From NCBI RefSeq assembly GCF_020687685.1, contig NZ_JAJEWM010000001.1, positions 1,860,001 to 1,924,000 of the forward strand: a stretch of 64,000 nucleotides of DNA. The letters are read 5' to 3'. The DNA comes from Tessaracoccus sp. OS52. GTDB lineage: Bacteria; Actinomycetota; Actinomycetes; Propionibacteriales; Propionibacteriaceae. Made by a program: the position numbers and the translations under genes. The notes under the pieces were generated by a model, which had not been told where the DNA came from, searched no databases, and was given only the letters and a program-made list of their open reading frames with translations. Positions 27,767 through 35,350 of this stretch are shown here, in pieces. How positions within the stretch are numbered: the stretch's first letter is position 1; each line of letters opens with the position of its first letter.

Positions 27767-28544
27767 GCGCGCGGTGGAGCGCCGCCTGCTCCGCCCGCAA
27801 CCACCTGCCCCGGCGCCGGATGACGTCGCCGACGCCGTCGTCCCACATCCGACGCCACCCGCCGCCGCGCCGTTCGGCCGCGTCCTTCATCGTGTGCCAG
27901 CTGCGGTCCGCCATCGCGATCGATACGGGCACCACCCAGACTCGGTCCTCCTCCCCCAGCCCGTAGGCGTCGACCAGGGCGCGGCCACGCTCGGCCGGGT
28001 CCACGCCGTCGAAGACTGGGTCTCGATCCTCTGGCGCCATCCAGCCGGCCCACCACAGCAGCAGGTTGGCGACCTCCTCCACCCGTGACGATGGTTTGAC
28101 CAGATCCCAGTCGATCAGCGCGTGCGCCACCCCACCGGTGAAGACGGTGTTCTCGGGAGTGATGTCGCGGTGGCCCATGAAGGTGGCGGGCGGGCCAGGC
28201 CTGCTGGGGGCGTCGGCCGGGACACCGAACGGGACCATGGCATCGTCGAGGCGACGCACCAGGCGGGCCACCGACAAGCCCCGCTCGAGGTCGCCCACCC
28301 AGCTCGGCCAGGGGCGCCCCGCGACGTCGCCCTCGACGAAGGAGAGGATCTCACGACCGGCGGCATCGATTCCCAGGAATCTGGGTGCGCCCTCGACGCC
28401 AGCCTCCTCCAGGTGCCGCAGGACGCGGTGCACCAAGTTGGAATGCGGCCCCATTGGACGCCGGACGGTGTCGCCCACCCGGACGATTCCGTCGGTCACG
28501 TCGCCGCCCGACAACGGGTTCTCCACCTCGTCCGGTTCGACCAT
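27759..28544 (-). CDS. Aminoglycoside phosphotransferase-family protein
   Basis: 261 residues. The kinase-like catalytic loop HRDITPEN (HxDxxxxN) and the ALIDWDLV metal motif are intact. The N-terminal lobe is shortened, beginning MVEPDEVENPLSGGDVTDGIVRVGDTVRRP, typical of actinobacterial APH-like proteins of unknown substrate, sometimes acting on homoserine, choline or sugars. Resistance is not implied. The start at 28544 lies 30 bp from the divergent helicase start. Its end overlaps the CDF gene end by 8 bp. Confidence 0.82.
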   Translation of the reverse strand: MVEPDEVENPLSGGDVTDGIVRVGDTVRRPMGPHSNLVHRVLRHLEEAGVEGAPRFLGIDAAGREILSFVEGDVAGRPWPSWVGDLERGLSVARLVRRLDDAMVPFGVPADAPSRPGPPATFMGHRDITPENTVFTGGVAHALIDWDLVKPSSRVEEVANLLLWWAGWMAPEDRDPVFDGVDPAERGRALVDAYGLGEEDRVWVVPVSIAMADRSWHTMKDAAERRGGGWRRMWDDGVGDVIRRRGRWLRAEQAALHRALT

Positions 28545-28574
28545 GGGTCCCAGTCTGGCAGGATCACAGGTGCG

Positions 28575-31106
28575 ATGACTCTCACTGACACCCTCCAGGC
28601 CACCGGCAAGGATCCCGACGCCCTCTACGAGGCGTTCGTGGCCTGGGCCGGGCGCGACGGGCTCCAGTTGTACCCACACCAGGACGAGGCCTTGGTGGAC
28701 ATCCTCTCCGGCGCGAACGTGGTCGTGACCACCCCCACGGGCTCCGGGAAGTCCCTGATCGCCACCGGCGCCCACTACGTCGCGCTGGCCACCGGTGGCC
28801 GCACCTACTACACGGCACCCATCAAGGCCCTGGTCAGCGAGAAGTTCTTCGCGCTGTGCGAGACGTTCGGCGCGGAGGTCGTCGGGATGGTCACGGGCGA
28901 CGCATCGGTGAACCCGGACGCCCCAATCGTGTGCTGCACTGCCGAGATCCTCGCGAACATCGCACTGCGTGAGGGCCGCGCTGCCGTGGTTGACCAGGTC
29001 ATCATGGACGAGTTCCACTTCATCGCCGACCGGGACCGCGGCTGGGCGTGGCAGGTTCCGCTGGTGGAACTGCCCCAGGCGCAGTTCATCATCATGTCCG
29101 CCACGCTCGGGGACGTGAGCCGGCTGGCGAACGACCTGGAGGAACGGACCGGGCGGCCCACCTCGGTGATCGGTGGCGCGCAACGTCCCGTGCCGCTCAA
29201 GTACTCCTGGTCACTCGAACCGATCCACGAGACCATCACCCAGCTGGTGGCCGACCAGCAGGCTCCCGTCTACGTCGTCCACCCGACGCAGGCCTCCGCG
29301 GCCGAGCAGGCGCAGGCACTGCTCAGCCAGGGCGTCATCAAGAAGGCCGGGACCGCCACCCCGGAGGCCCTCAAGGAGGCGCTCGCCGGGTTCAAGTTCT
29401 CCCCGGGGTTCGGCGCGACGCTGTCCAAGCTGCTGCGGGCCGGAATAGCCGTGCACCATGCCGGGATGCTGCCCAAGTACCGCAGGCTCGTCGAGCAACT
29501 CGCCCAGCGCGGACTCCTCACCGTGATCTGCGGGACCGACACCCTCGGTGTGGGGATCAACGTGCCCATCCGCACCGTGCTCTTCAGTTCGCTGACGAAA
29601 TTCGACGGGCGACGACAGCGCCAGCTGCGCAGCCGCGAGTTCCACCAGATCGCCGGCCGCGCGGGGAGGGCCGGCTACGACACCGTGGGATACGTCGTCG
29701 CCCAGGCCCCCGAGCACGAGGTGGAGAACGCCAGGATCCTCGCCAGACACGAAGGCGACGCGAAGAAGCTGAAGTCCGTGCGCCGCAAGAAGCCCCCGGA
29801 GGGCTTCGTCAACTACACCGAGTCCACCTTCGGCAAGCTCATCGAGAGCGAGCCCGAGGAACTGCATGCCCGGATGCGCGTCACCCATGCGATGCTGCTG
29901 AACCTGCTGCAGCGCGACGGCGACATCGCGGCCGCAGTCGTGCGGCTGGTCGACAGCTGCGTGGAGGACCCCAAGGCGCGGCGGAAGCTGCTGGGCCGGG
30001 CCGCGTCGCTCGGGCGTTCACTCATCAGGGCGGGCGTCGTGCAGCGGCTGCCGGAGCCGAGCCCGACCGGCCGACGCTACGAGCTCAATGTGGACCTGCA
30101 ACACGACTTCGCCCTGAACCAGCCGTTGTCCGCGTTCGCCCTCGCGGTGATCGAGACGCTGGACCCCGACGCACCCGAGCACGCGCTCGACGTCGTGAGC
30201 GTCATCGAGTCCACCCTTGAGGACCCGCGAACCATCCTGCTGGCGCAGCAGTTCCGGGCCCGTGGCGAGGCCGTCGCCGAGTTGAAGGCGGATGGTTACG
30301 AGTACGAGGAGCGCATGGCCATCCTCGACGAGGTGACCTGGCCCAAGCCTCTTGAGGAGAAGCTGAACCACGCTCACCTGGAGTACGGGGCGCTGCACCC
30401 CTGGCTGCTCGAGACGCCGGTCTCCCCCAAGTCGATCGTCAGGGACATGTACACCGCGGCGATGACCTTCGGCGAGTACGTCGCGCACCTGAAGGTGCAG
30501 CGCAGCGAGGGTCTGATGCTGCGCTACCTGTCCGACGCCTACAGGGCGCTGCGCCAGACGGTGCCGGAGGGTTTCCGCAACGAGGAACTCGGCGACCTGA
30601 TTGCCTGGCTGGGTGAGGTCACCCGGCTGGTTGACTCCTCTCTGCTGGACGAGTGGGCGGCGCTGAACGCGCTTGCCGGAGAGGACGCGGTCACGCTCGA
30701 CGACGACGTCCCACCGCCATCACGACCGGTGACCGGCAACGAACGGGCCTTCCGCGTGATGGTTCGAAACGCCTTGTGGCGGAGGGTGGAACTGGCAGCC
30801 GACGACGACGTCGACGCCTTGGCCACGCTCGATTCCGGCTCGGCCATGACGCGCCAGCGCTGGGACGAGGCGCTCGGCAGCTACTGGGACGAGCACTCGG
30901 AGATCCGGACCGGCCCGGACTCGCGCGGGCCGGCCTTCTTCGACGTCGAACCGCAGCGGAGCGGCAGGATCTGGCTCGTCCGGCAGGTCATCGACGACCC
31001 GGCGGGCAACCGCGACTGGGCCATCCACGCCCAGGTTGACCTCGACGCCTCCGACGAGGCGGGCGAGCTCCGTCTCCAGACCCTGAGCTTCGCCCGACAC
31101 GACTGA
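28575..31106 (+). CDS. Ski2-like DEAD/DEAH-box helicase with DUF3516 tail
   Basis: 843 residues. Walker A TPTGSGKS near residues 53-60; the Walker B box is D-E-F-H near 145; the SAT motif is MSATLGDVS; the helicase motif VI is QIAGRAGRAGYD. The C-terminal ~400 residues have no classical domain and fit the actinobacterial DUF3516 region. Such proteins are predicted RNA helicases of the Ski2/Mtr4 group; their biological substrates are unknown. The ATG at 28575 sits 30 bp from a divergent phosphotransferase gene. Confidence 0.92.
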   Translation: MTLTDTLQATGKDPDALYEAFVAWAGRDGLQLYPHQDEALVDILSGANVVVTTPTGSGKSLIATGAHYVALATGGRTYYTAPIKALVSEKFFALCETFGAEVVGMVTGDASVNPDAPIVCCTAEILANIALREGRAAVVDQVIMDEFHFIADRDRGWAWQVPLVELPQAQFIIMSATLGDVSRLANDLEERTGRPTSVIGGAQRPVPLKYSWSLEPIHETITQLVADQQAPVYVVHPTQASAAEQAQALLSQGVIKKAGTATPEALKEALAGFKFSPGFGATLSKLLRAGIAVHHAGMLPKYRRLVEQLAQRGLLTVICGTDTLGVGINVPIRTVLFSSLTKFDGRRQRQLRSREFHQIAGRAGRAGYDTVGYVVAQAPEHEVENARILARHEGDAKKLKSVRRKKPPEGFVNYTESTFGKLIESEPEELHARMRVTHAMLLNLLQRDGDIAAAVVRLVDSCVEDPKARRKLLGRAASLGRSLIRAGVVQRLPEPSPTGRRYELNVDLQHDFALNQPLSAFALAVIETLDPDAPEHALDVVSVIESTLEDPRTILLAQQFRARGEAVAELKADGYEYEERMAILDEVTWPKPLEEKLNHAHLEYGALHPWLLETPVSPKSIVRDMYTAAMTFGEYVAHLKVQRSEGLMLRYLSDAYRALRQTVPEGFRNEELGDLIAWLGEVTRLVDSSLLDEWAALNALAGEDAVTLDDDVPPPSRPVTGNERAFRVMVRNALWRRVELAADDDVDALATLDSGSAMTRQRWDEALGSYWDEHSEIRTGPDSRGPAFFDVEPQRSGRIWLVRQVIDDPAGNRDWAIHAQVDLDASDEAGELRLQTLSFARHD

Positions 31107-31129
31107 GTTGCCGCCCTGCTAAAGAATCG

Positions 31130-31151
31130 TTGCGCAACAAGGCTTAAGCTT
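31130..31151. promoter_or_regulatory. Operator 1 of the ArsR-type regulator
   Basis: Palindrome TTGCGCAA (31130-31137) followed 14 bp later by a second dyad TTAAGCTT (31144-31151), the latter covering the -10 box of the regulator gene. A CTAAAG stands just before it (31119-31124). The same arrangement recurs 3' of the gene. Confidence 0.65.
31145..31150 (+). promoter_or_regulatory. Leaderless -10 box of the ArsR-type regulator
   Basis: TAAGCT, 6 nt before the ATG at 31157, lying inside operator 1, so binding would block the gene's own transcription. Confidence 0.55.
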
Positions 31152-31156
31152 TACCG

Positions 31157-31720
31157 ATGAACGCTGACCAGCTGATCGTGCACGAACCGGAGCGGATCCG
31201 CGCCCTGGCCCATCCCCTTCGCCTGCAACTCCTGGACCTCCTCACCGAGCACGACGAGCTGACGGCCACGCAATGCGCCGAGTTCACCGGGGAGTCCGTC
31301 GCCAGTTGCTCGTTCCACTTGCGCACGCTGGAGAAGTACGGCTACATCGAGCGGGCGCAATCACGGGGCCGGGAGCGGCCCTGGAGACGAGCTGGCCAGG
31401 GCGGGTTCAAGACCGAGGCCGATCCGGACGTCCCGGAGACGATGCACGCCTCCACCGAACTCGCCGTGCTCAGCGCCTCCCACCGGGTGCAGGGCTTCCA
31501 GCGCGCCATGGCACACGTGGAGAAGGAGTCGATGGAGTGGCTCGAGGCCACCCAGGTCTCCAACGTCGGCTTCTGGGCCACCGCCGAGGAGACCGCCCAG
31601 TTGGGTGCCGACATCATGGAGGTCCTCGTCCGGTTCAAGGACAGGCGCGACGCCGCCCAGCGTCCGGCCGGTGCCCGCTGGGTGCACGCACTGTCCCTCA
31701 TCTACGCCGATCCGCAATGA
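31157..31720 (+). CDS. ArsR-family winged-helix transcriptional regulator
   Basis: 187 residues. Residues ~10-70 form an ArsR-type winged helix: EPERIRALAHPLRLQLLDLLTEHDELTATQCAEFTGESVASCSFHLRTLEKYGYIERA. The remaining ~115 residues are a helical effector or dimer region as in HTH_20-type regulators. No metal-binding CxC is present, so a non-metal signal is likely. Two similar operators, one over its own promoter and one after the gene, suggest autoregulation and control of whatever is transcribed from ~31,770 on. No transporter gene is adjacent. Confidence 0.85.
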   Translation: MNADQLIVHEPERIRALAHPLRLQLLDLLTEHDELTATQCAEFTGESVASCSFHLRTLEKYGYIERAQSRGRERPWRRAGQGGFKTEADPDVPETMHASTELAVLSASHRVQGFQRAMAHVEKESMEWLEATQVSNVGFWATAEETAQLGADIMEVLVRFKDRRDAAQRPAGARWVHALSLIYADPQ

Positions 31721-31730
31721 TCAAGACTTC

Positions 31731-31752
31731 TTGCGCAATACCTATTGCTAAA
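31731..31752. promoter_or_regulatory. Operator 2, downstream copy
   Basis: TTGCGCAA (31731-31738) and the imperfect copy TTGCTAAA (31745-31752), again with a 14-bp period, ten bases after the regulator stop. TAGGAT (31761-31766) after it may be the -10 of a downstream transcript. Confidence 0.6.
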
Positions 31753-31763
31753 GCTCTCTTTAG
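31748..31763. terminator. Small perfect hairpin after the regulator gene
   Basis: CTAAAG-CTCT-CTTTAG, a 6-bp stem with a 4-nt loop, overlapping operator 2. It could be a weak terminator or part of the operator; there is no T run. Confidence 0.3.
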
Positions 31764-31812
31764 GATCTAGCCTTTACGTGTCAGCACACCTCCTGCTCGA
31801 AGGGACGGGCAA

Positions 31813-32004
31813 ATGGGACCGCACGTAATTGATGTTCTCGGCCTGGTGGGTCGCAACACCGGCCGCCCAATGGCAGATCTGACCTATGACGAACACTTTC
31901 CCCCGGCGCAGCCCAGGCGGCGGCGTCTCGGTTGGGGCTGGCTTCGTCTCCGTCCGCGGCGACGCCGCTCCGTCGCGGCACGACCGCTGGTCTGCTCGGC
32001 CTAG
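31813..32004 (+). CDS. Possible small arginine-rich protein
   Basis: 63 codons from an ATG preceded by AAGGGACGGG. The deduced protein starts MGPHVIDVLGLVGRNTGRPM and ends with an Arg/Trp-rich tail. No family recognised. Its third-codon-position G+C is lower than that of neighbours, so it may be spurious. It is the only candidate gene in the 320 bp between the regulator and the DinB-deaminase gene, and it lies behind operator 2. The rest of that stretch holds only operator 2, its hairpin and the promoter at 32027. Confidence 0.3.
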   Translation: MGPHVIDVLGLVGRNTGRPMADLTYDEHFPPAQPRRRRLGWGWLRLRPRRRRSVAARPLVCSA

Positions 32005-32026
32005 GTTCAGTGGCGGGGTCAGTGCG

Positions 32027-32032
32027 TATGGT
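32027..32032 (+). promoter_or_regulatory. Leaderless -10 box of the DinB-deaminase gene
   Basis: TATGGT followed by 7 nt and the ATG at 32040. Confidence 0.55.
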
Positions 32033-32039
32033 GGTGGCC

Positions 32040-33041
32040 ATGACTTCAGCACCCCAACCTCCTCCTCCGGACACCCGGGACTGGCTCGAGGTCCTCGAAC
32101 GTGGCTGCGACGAGTGCGGCTGGCGTCCCCACGAGCCGGCTGAGTCCGTGCAGCGGCTCACGGACTCGGTGGGGCGCTGGGCAGCGGTTCTCGCGCGGCC
32201 CGACGCCGCACAACGCCCCACCGAGGCCGTCTGGTCTCCGCTCGAATATGCCTGCCACGTCCGCGACATCATCGCGGTCTGGGAGGAACGCGCCACGGCC
32301 ATGCTCTCCACGAAGGATCCGGTCTTCGCTGACTTCGACGGGGACCAGGTGGCCATCGACGAGCGGTACTGGATGGCCAGGCCCGGGGCGGTGGCCGACG
32401 AGCTGGCCCGCAACGTCGAGAAGACGACAGCCGTGCTCGGCGGCCTCACCCCGCAGCAGTGGGCCAGCCGGGGGCGGCGCAGCGACGGGGCGGGGTTCAC
32501 CGTCGCCACCCTGAGCCTGTACTTCTCCCACGAACTGACACATCACCTGCAGGACGTGAACGGACCCGACGCCGAGCACACCCGCCACCTGCAGCACGCC
32601 ATCGAGCTCGCCCGAAGGGGCCTGGACGCCGACGACGGCGGCCCCTTCGGAGCGGTGGTGGTGCTCGACGGCGAAGTGGTGGCCGAGGGCTGGAACCAGG
32701 TCACCAGCACCAACGACCCGACCGCGCACGCCGAGGTGGTGGCCATCCGCGCGGCGTGCGCGAAGCTGGCGGACTTCCAGTTGCACCGCGCCGTCGTCTA
32801 CTGCTCGTGCGAACCGTGCCCCATGTGCCTCGGGGCTCTCTACTGGGCGCGCCCTGCGGCGGTGTACTTCGCCACCACCAAGCACGACGCCGAACGTGCC
32901 GGCTTCAGCGACGCCTTCATCTACGACGAGATCGGCCTGCCGCCGGACCAGCGGTCCCTGCCGTTCCACCAGGTGGCCGTCGAGGGCGCCACGGACGTGT
33001 TCGACGATTGGCTGACCAAGCACGACCGGACCCCCTACTGA
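32040..33041 (+). CDS. Fusion of DinB-like domain and guanine/cytosine deaminase domain
   Basis: 333 residues. Residues ~12-175 are a DinB/mycothiol-dependent-enzyme four-helix domain; His73 (ACHVRD), His164 and His168 (HELTHH) form the metal triad. Residues ~180-333 are a CDA-family deaminase: GGPFGAVVV, His230-Ala-Glu232, and Cys260-Pro-Met-Cys263 give the Zn site, and the 30/33-residue spacing and the C-terminal part match guanine deaminase GuaD. The frame is uninterrupted and both domains look complete. The deaminase would hydrolyse guanine (or a related base); the DinB part may use mycothiol or bacillithiol-like thiols. I do not know this fusion from a described system. Confidence 0.88.
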   Translation: MTSAPQPPPPDTRDWLEVLERGCDECGWRPHEPAESVQRLTDSVGRWAAVLARPDAAQRPTEAVWSPLEYACHVRDIIAVWEERATAMLSTKDPVFADFDGDQVAIDERYWMARPGAVADELARNVEKTTAVLGGLTPQQWASRGRRSDGAGFTVATLSLYFSHELTHHLQDVNGPDAEHTRHLQHAIELARRGLDADDGGPFGAVVVLDGEVVAEGWNQVTSTNDPTAHAEVVAIRAACAKLADFQLHRAVVYCSCEPCPMCLGALYWARPAAVYFATTKHDAERAGFSDAFIYDEIGLPPDQRSLPFHQVAVEGATDVFDDWLTKHDRTPY

Positions 33042-33049
33042 CGAGACGG

Positions 33050-34063
33050 CTACTTCCAGCCCAGCTCACGCGCGACGGCCGCCAGGTTCTCCATCCAGTG
33101 GGTGACGTAGTCGACGCCCAGCTGGCTGGGGCAGGCGAACAGGACATAGTCGGCCTCGGCGACGGCGTCGTCGGCACGCAGTTGCTCGGCCACCTCGTCG
33201 ATGGACCCGACCAGCTCGGGCCCGGAACGCGCCGGCGTGTTCTCCAGGACCCCGACCGAGTCCCCGGTCCCGCCGTGCAGGCCGAAGAATCGCTGGTCGA
33301 GGCCCGACGTGATCGGGAAGACCGGCCGGGTGACGGCGGCCAGGCCGCCGGCGCCATGGCCCGCAGCGGCGAACCGCTCCCGGAAGGAGCGGACCTGGTC
33401 GGCCTGCTGGACGTGGAACGGCCGGCCGTCCTCGGCCAGCAGCAGGGTGGAGCTGAGCAGGTTCAAGCCCTGCTCACCGGCCCACTCCCCTGAGGTCAGC
33501 GTCCCGGCGCCCCACCAGATCCGTGCGGGAAGCCCGGGGCTCAGGGGGCGCACCGGCAGGTCCGGGTCGCCACCGCTGCGCGCCGCGACGTGGGACCTTG
33601 CCATGGGTTCGCCGGCGATGGCGCGGCGGAAGACCGCGAGCTTGGCCCGAGCATGGTCGGACCAGGTCTCCCCGTCGCCGAGGCTGTAGCCGAAACGGGC
33701 CTGGCCGTCGGCGGCGTGCTCGGGCGACCCCCGGCTGACTCCGAGCTGCAACCTACCGTCGCTGATCAGGTCGGTGGCGGCTGCCTCCTCCGCCATGTGG
33801 AGCGGATTCTCGTACCGGAGATCCACCACGCCGGTGCCGACGTCCAGGTTCGTGGTCACCGCGGCCATGGCCGCCAGCAACGGGAACGGGCTGGCCAGCG
33901 ACTGCTCGAAGTGGTGCACCCGCACCCACGCGCCGTCGAAGCCCAGTTCGTCAGCCGCGCGCGCCAGCTCGACGTGCTGCCGCAGCGTCGCGCCGGCGGA
34001 GGCCACCGGGGACCCGGGGACGTCGCGGTAATGCCCGAAGGACAGGAATCCGATCTTCTTCAT
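33050..34063 (-). CDS. LLM-class flavin-dependent oxidoreductase
   Basis: 337 residues of the bacterial luciferase-like family: HVELARAADELGFDGAWVRVHHFEQSLASPFPLLAAMAAVTTNLDVGTGVV and the DLISDGRLQLGVSRG segment form the TIM-barrel FMN/F420 site. Reaction unknown; the family includes monooxygenases and F420-dependent reductases. The ATG overlaps the upstream amidohydrolase stop by four bases (ATGA), so the pair is one transcription unit. An oxidative step next to an amide hydrolase suggests degradation of an N-acylated compound, which is inference. Confidence 0.88.
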   Translation of the reverse strand: MKKIGFLSFGHYRDVPGSPVASAGATLRQHVELARAADELGFDGAWVRVHHFEQSLASPFPLLAAMAAVTTNLDVGTGVVDLRYENPLHMAEEAAATDLISDGRLQLGVSRGSPEHAADGQARFGYSLGDGETWSDHARAKLAVFRRAIAGEPMARSHVAARSGGDPDLPVRPLSPGLPARIWWGAGTLTSGEWAGEQGLNLLSSTLLLAEDGRPFHVQQADQVRSFRERFAAAGHGAGGLAAVTRPVFPITSGLDQRFFGLHGGTGDSVGVLENTPARSGPELVGSIDEVAEQLRADDAVAEADYVLFACPSQLGVDYVTHWMENLAAVARELGWK

Positions 34064-35256
34064 GAGCGCTTTCCAAACTCCGAAAGAGTGGCCACCACGA
34101 TGGCCTCGGTGCCGGTGGCGAGGGTCGGCTGGATGGCCGGCGCGAACCTGGGGTTGTGGTTGGGGTACACCTCATGTCCCGGGAGGAACGCGCCCACCCC
34201 CCAGTAGGTGTACGGGATCCCGAGCGCATCGGGGATGGTGCTGAAGTCCTCGCTGGCCGGGACTGGGGCCAGGTGGGCCACGCGGTCCGGCCCGAAGTGC
34301 GCCAGGAAGGCCTCCGTGACGCGGGCGTTGGTTGCCGGGTCATTTCTGGTGAGGGGGTACTGGTCGTAGTACTCGAACGTCGGAGGTTGAGGTGAGCCTG
34401 CAGCGTCGCATTCCGCCCGCACGATCCGTTCCAGAGCCGCGATGATTCGCTCACGCACCGCCATGTCGTAGGTCCGCAGATTGACCAGCAACACCGCCTG
34501 GTCGGCGATGATGTTGCTCTTCGAGCCGGCCTGGAGGCTGCCTACGGTGACCACCCCGAAGTCGCTCGGGGAGATCTCCCTGGAGACGATTGTCTGCAGC
34601 CTCATAACGATGGAGGCCGCCAGCACCACCGGGTCCACCCCGTGCTGCGGCATCGAGCCGTGCGAACCCTTCCCGAACACGGTGATCCGCACCGAGTCCC
34701 CGGCAGAAAGCACCGGCCCTGCGGCGGTGGCGAGCTGGCCCGAGTCGACCACTCCCAGAACGTGCGCGGCGAACGCGACGTCCGGGCGCGGGATCTGCTG
34801 GACCAGCCCGGCCTCGACCATGGACCGCGCCCCCTCAGCCGTCTCCTCTCCCGGCTGGAAGAGCGCGACGTAGGTGCCAGCCCACAGCTCCCGGTGCTCG
34901 GCCAGGAGCCGGGCGGCGCCCAGCGCCGTCGCGGCGTGGGCGTCGTGACCGCAGGCGTGCATCACGCCGTCGACCTGGGAGGCGTACTCGAGGCCGGTCG
35001 CCTCGGTGACTGGCAGCGCATCGAAGACGGCACGGAAGAGCACGCACGGACCATCACCGTTTTGCAGGATGCCCACCACCCCGCCCCCGACCTCCAGCAC
35101 CTCGTAGCCGAAGGCGCCAAGTTCCGACGAGATGCGCCCCGCGGTGCGGGTTTCCCGCATCGACAACTCCGGATGTCGGTGCAGGTCCTTGTACAGCTCT
35201 TCCTGCCAGCCCGTGATGCCCTCGAGTCCAGCGAGGACGGTTTCCGCCACACTCAT
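34060..35256 (-). CDS. M20-family amidohydrolase (HipO/AmaA-like)
   Basis: 398 residues. Di-metal peptidase-M20 motifs are present: LHRHPELSMRE, GVMHACGHDAHAATALGAA with metal ligands, PGEETAEGARSM with the catalytic Glu, and the lid domain starting KGSHGSMPQHGVDP. Such enzymes hydrolyse N-acyl amino acids or hippurate-like amides. The ATG at 35256 is used because GGAGG stands six bases before it; the frame also has an upstream TTG that overlaps that site. In an operon with the flavin oxidoreductase. Confidence 0.9.
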   Translation of the reverse strand: MSVAETVLAGLEGITGWQEELYKDLHRHPELSMRETRTAGRISSELGAFGYEVLEVGGGVVGILQNGDGPCVLFRAVFDALPVTEATGLEYASQVDGVMHACGHDAHAATALGAARLLAEHRELWAGTYVALFQPGEETAEGARSMVEAGLVQQIPRPDVAFAAHVLGVVDSGQLATAAGPVLSAGDSVRITVFGKGSHGSMPQHGVDPVVLAASIVMRLQTIVSREISPSDFGVVTVGSLQAGSKSNIIADQAVLLVNLRTYDMAVRERIIAALERIVRAECDAAGSPQPPTFEYYDQYPLTRNDPATNARVTEAFLAHFGPDRVAHLAPVPASEDFSTIPDALGIPYTYWGVGAFLPGHEVYPNHNPRFAPAIQPTLATGTEAIVVATLSEFGKRS

Positions 35257-35350
35257 GGTTGCCTCCAACCAGTTGCCACTCCGTCAGAAAAACGCTACTG
35301 CGCCATCAGGGGTTCCGCGCCAACCGGCCCGCAACTGGCATGGTTGCGGT

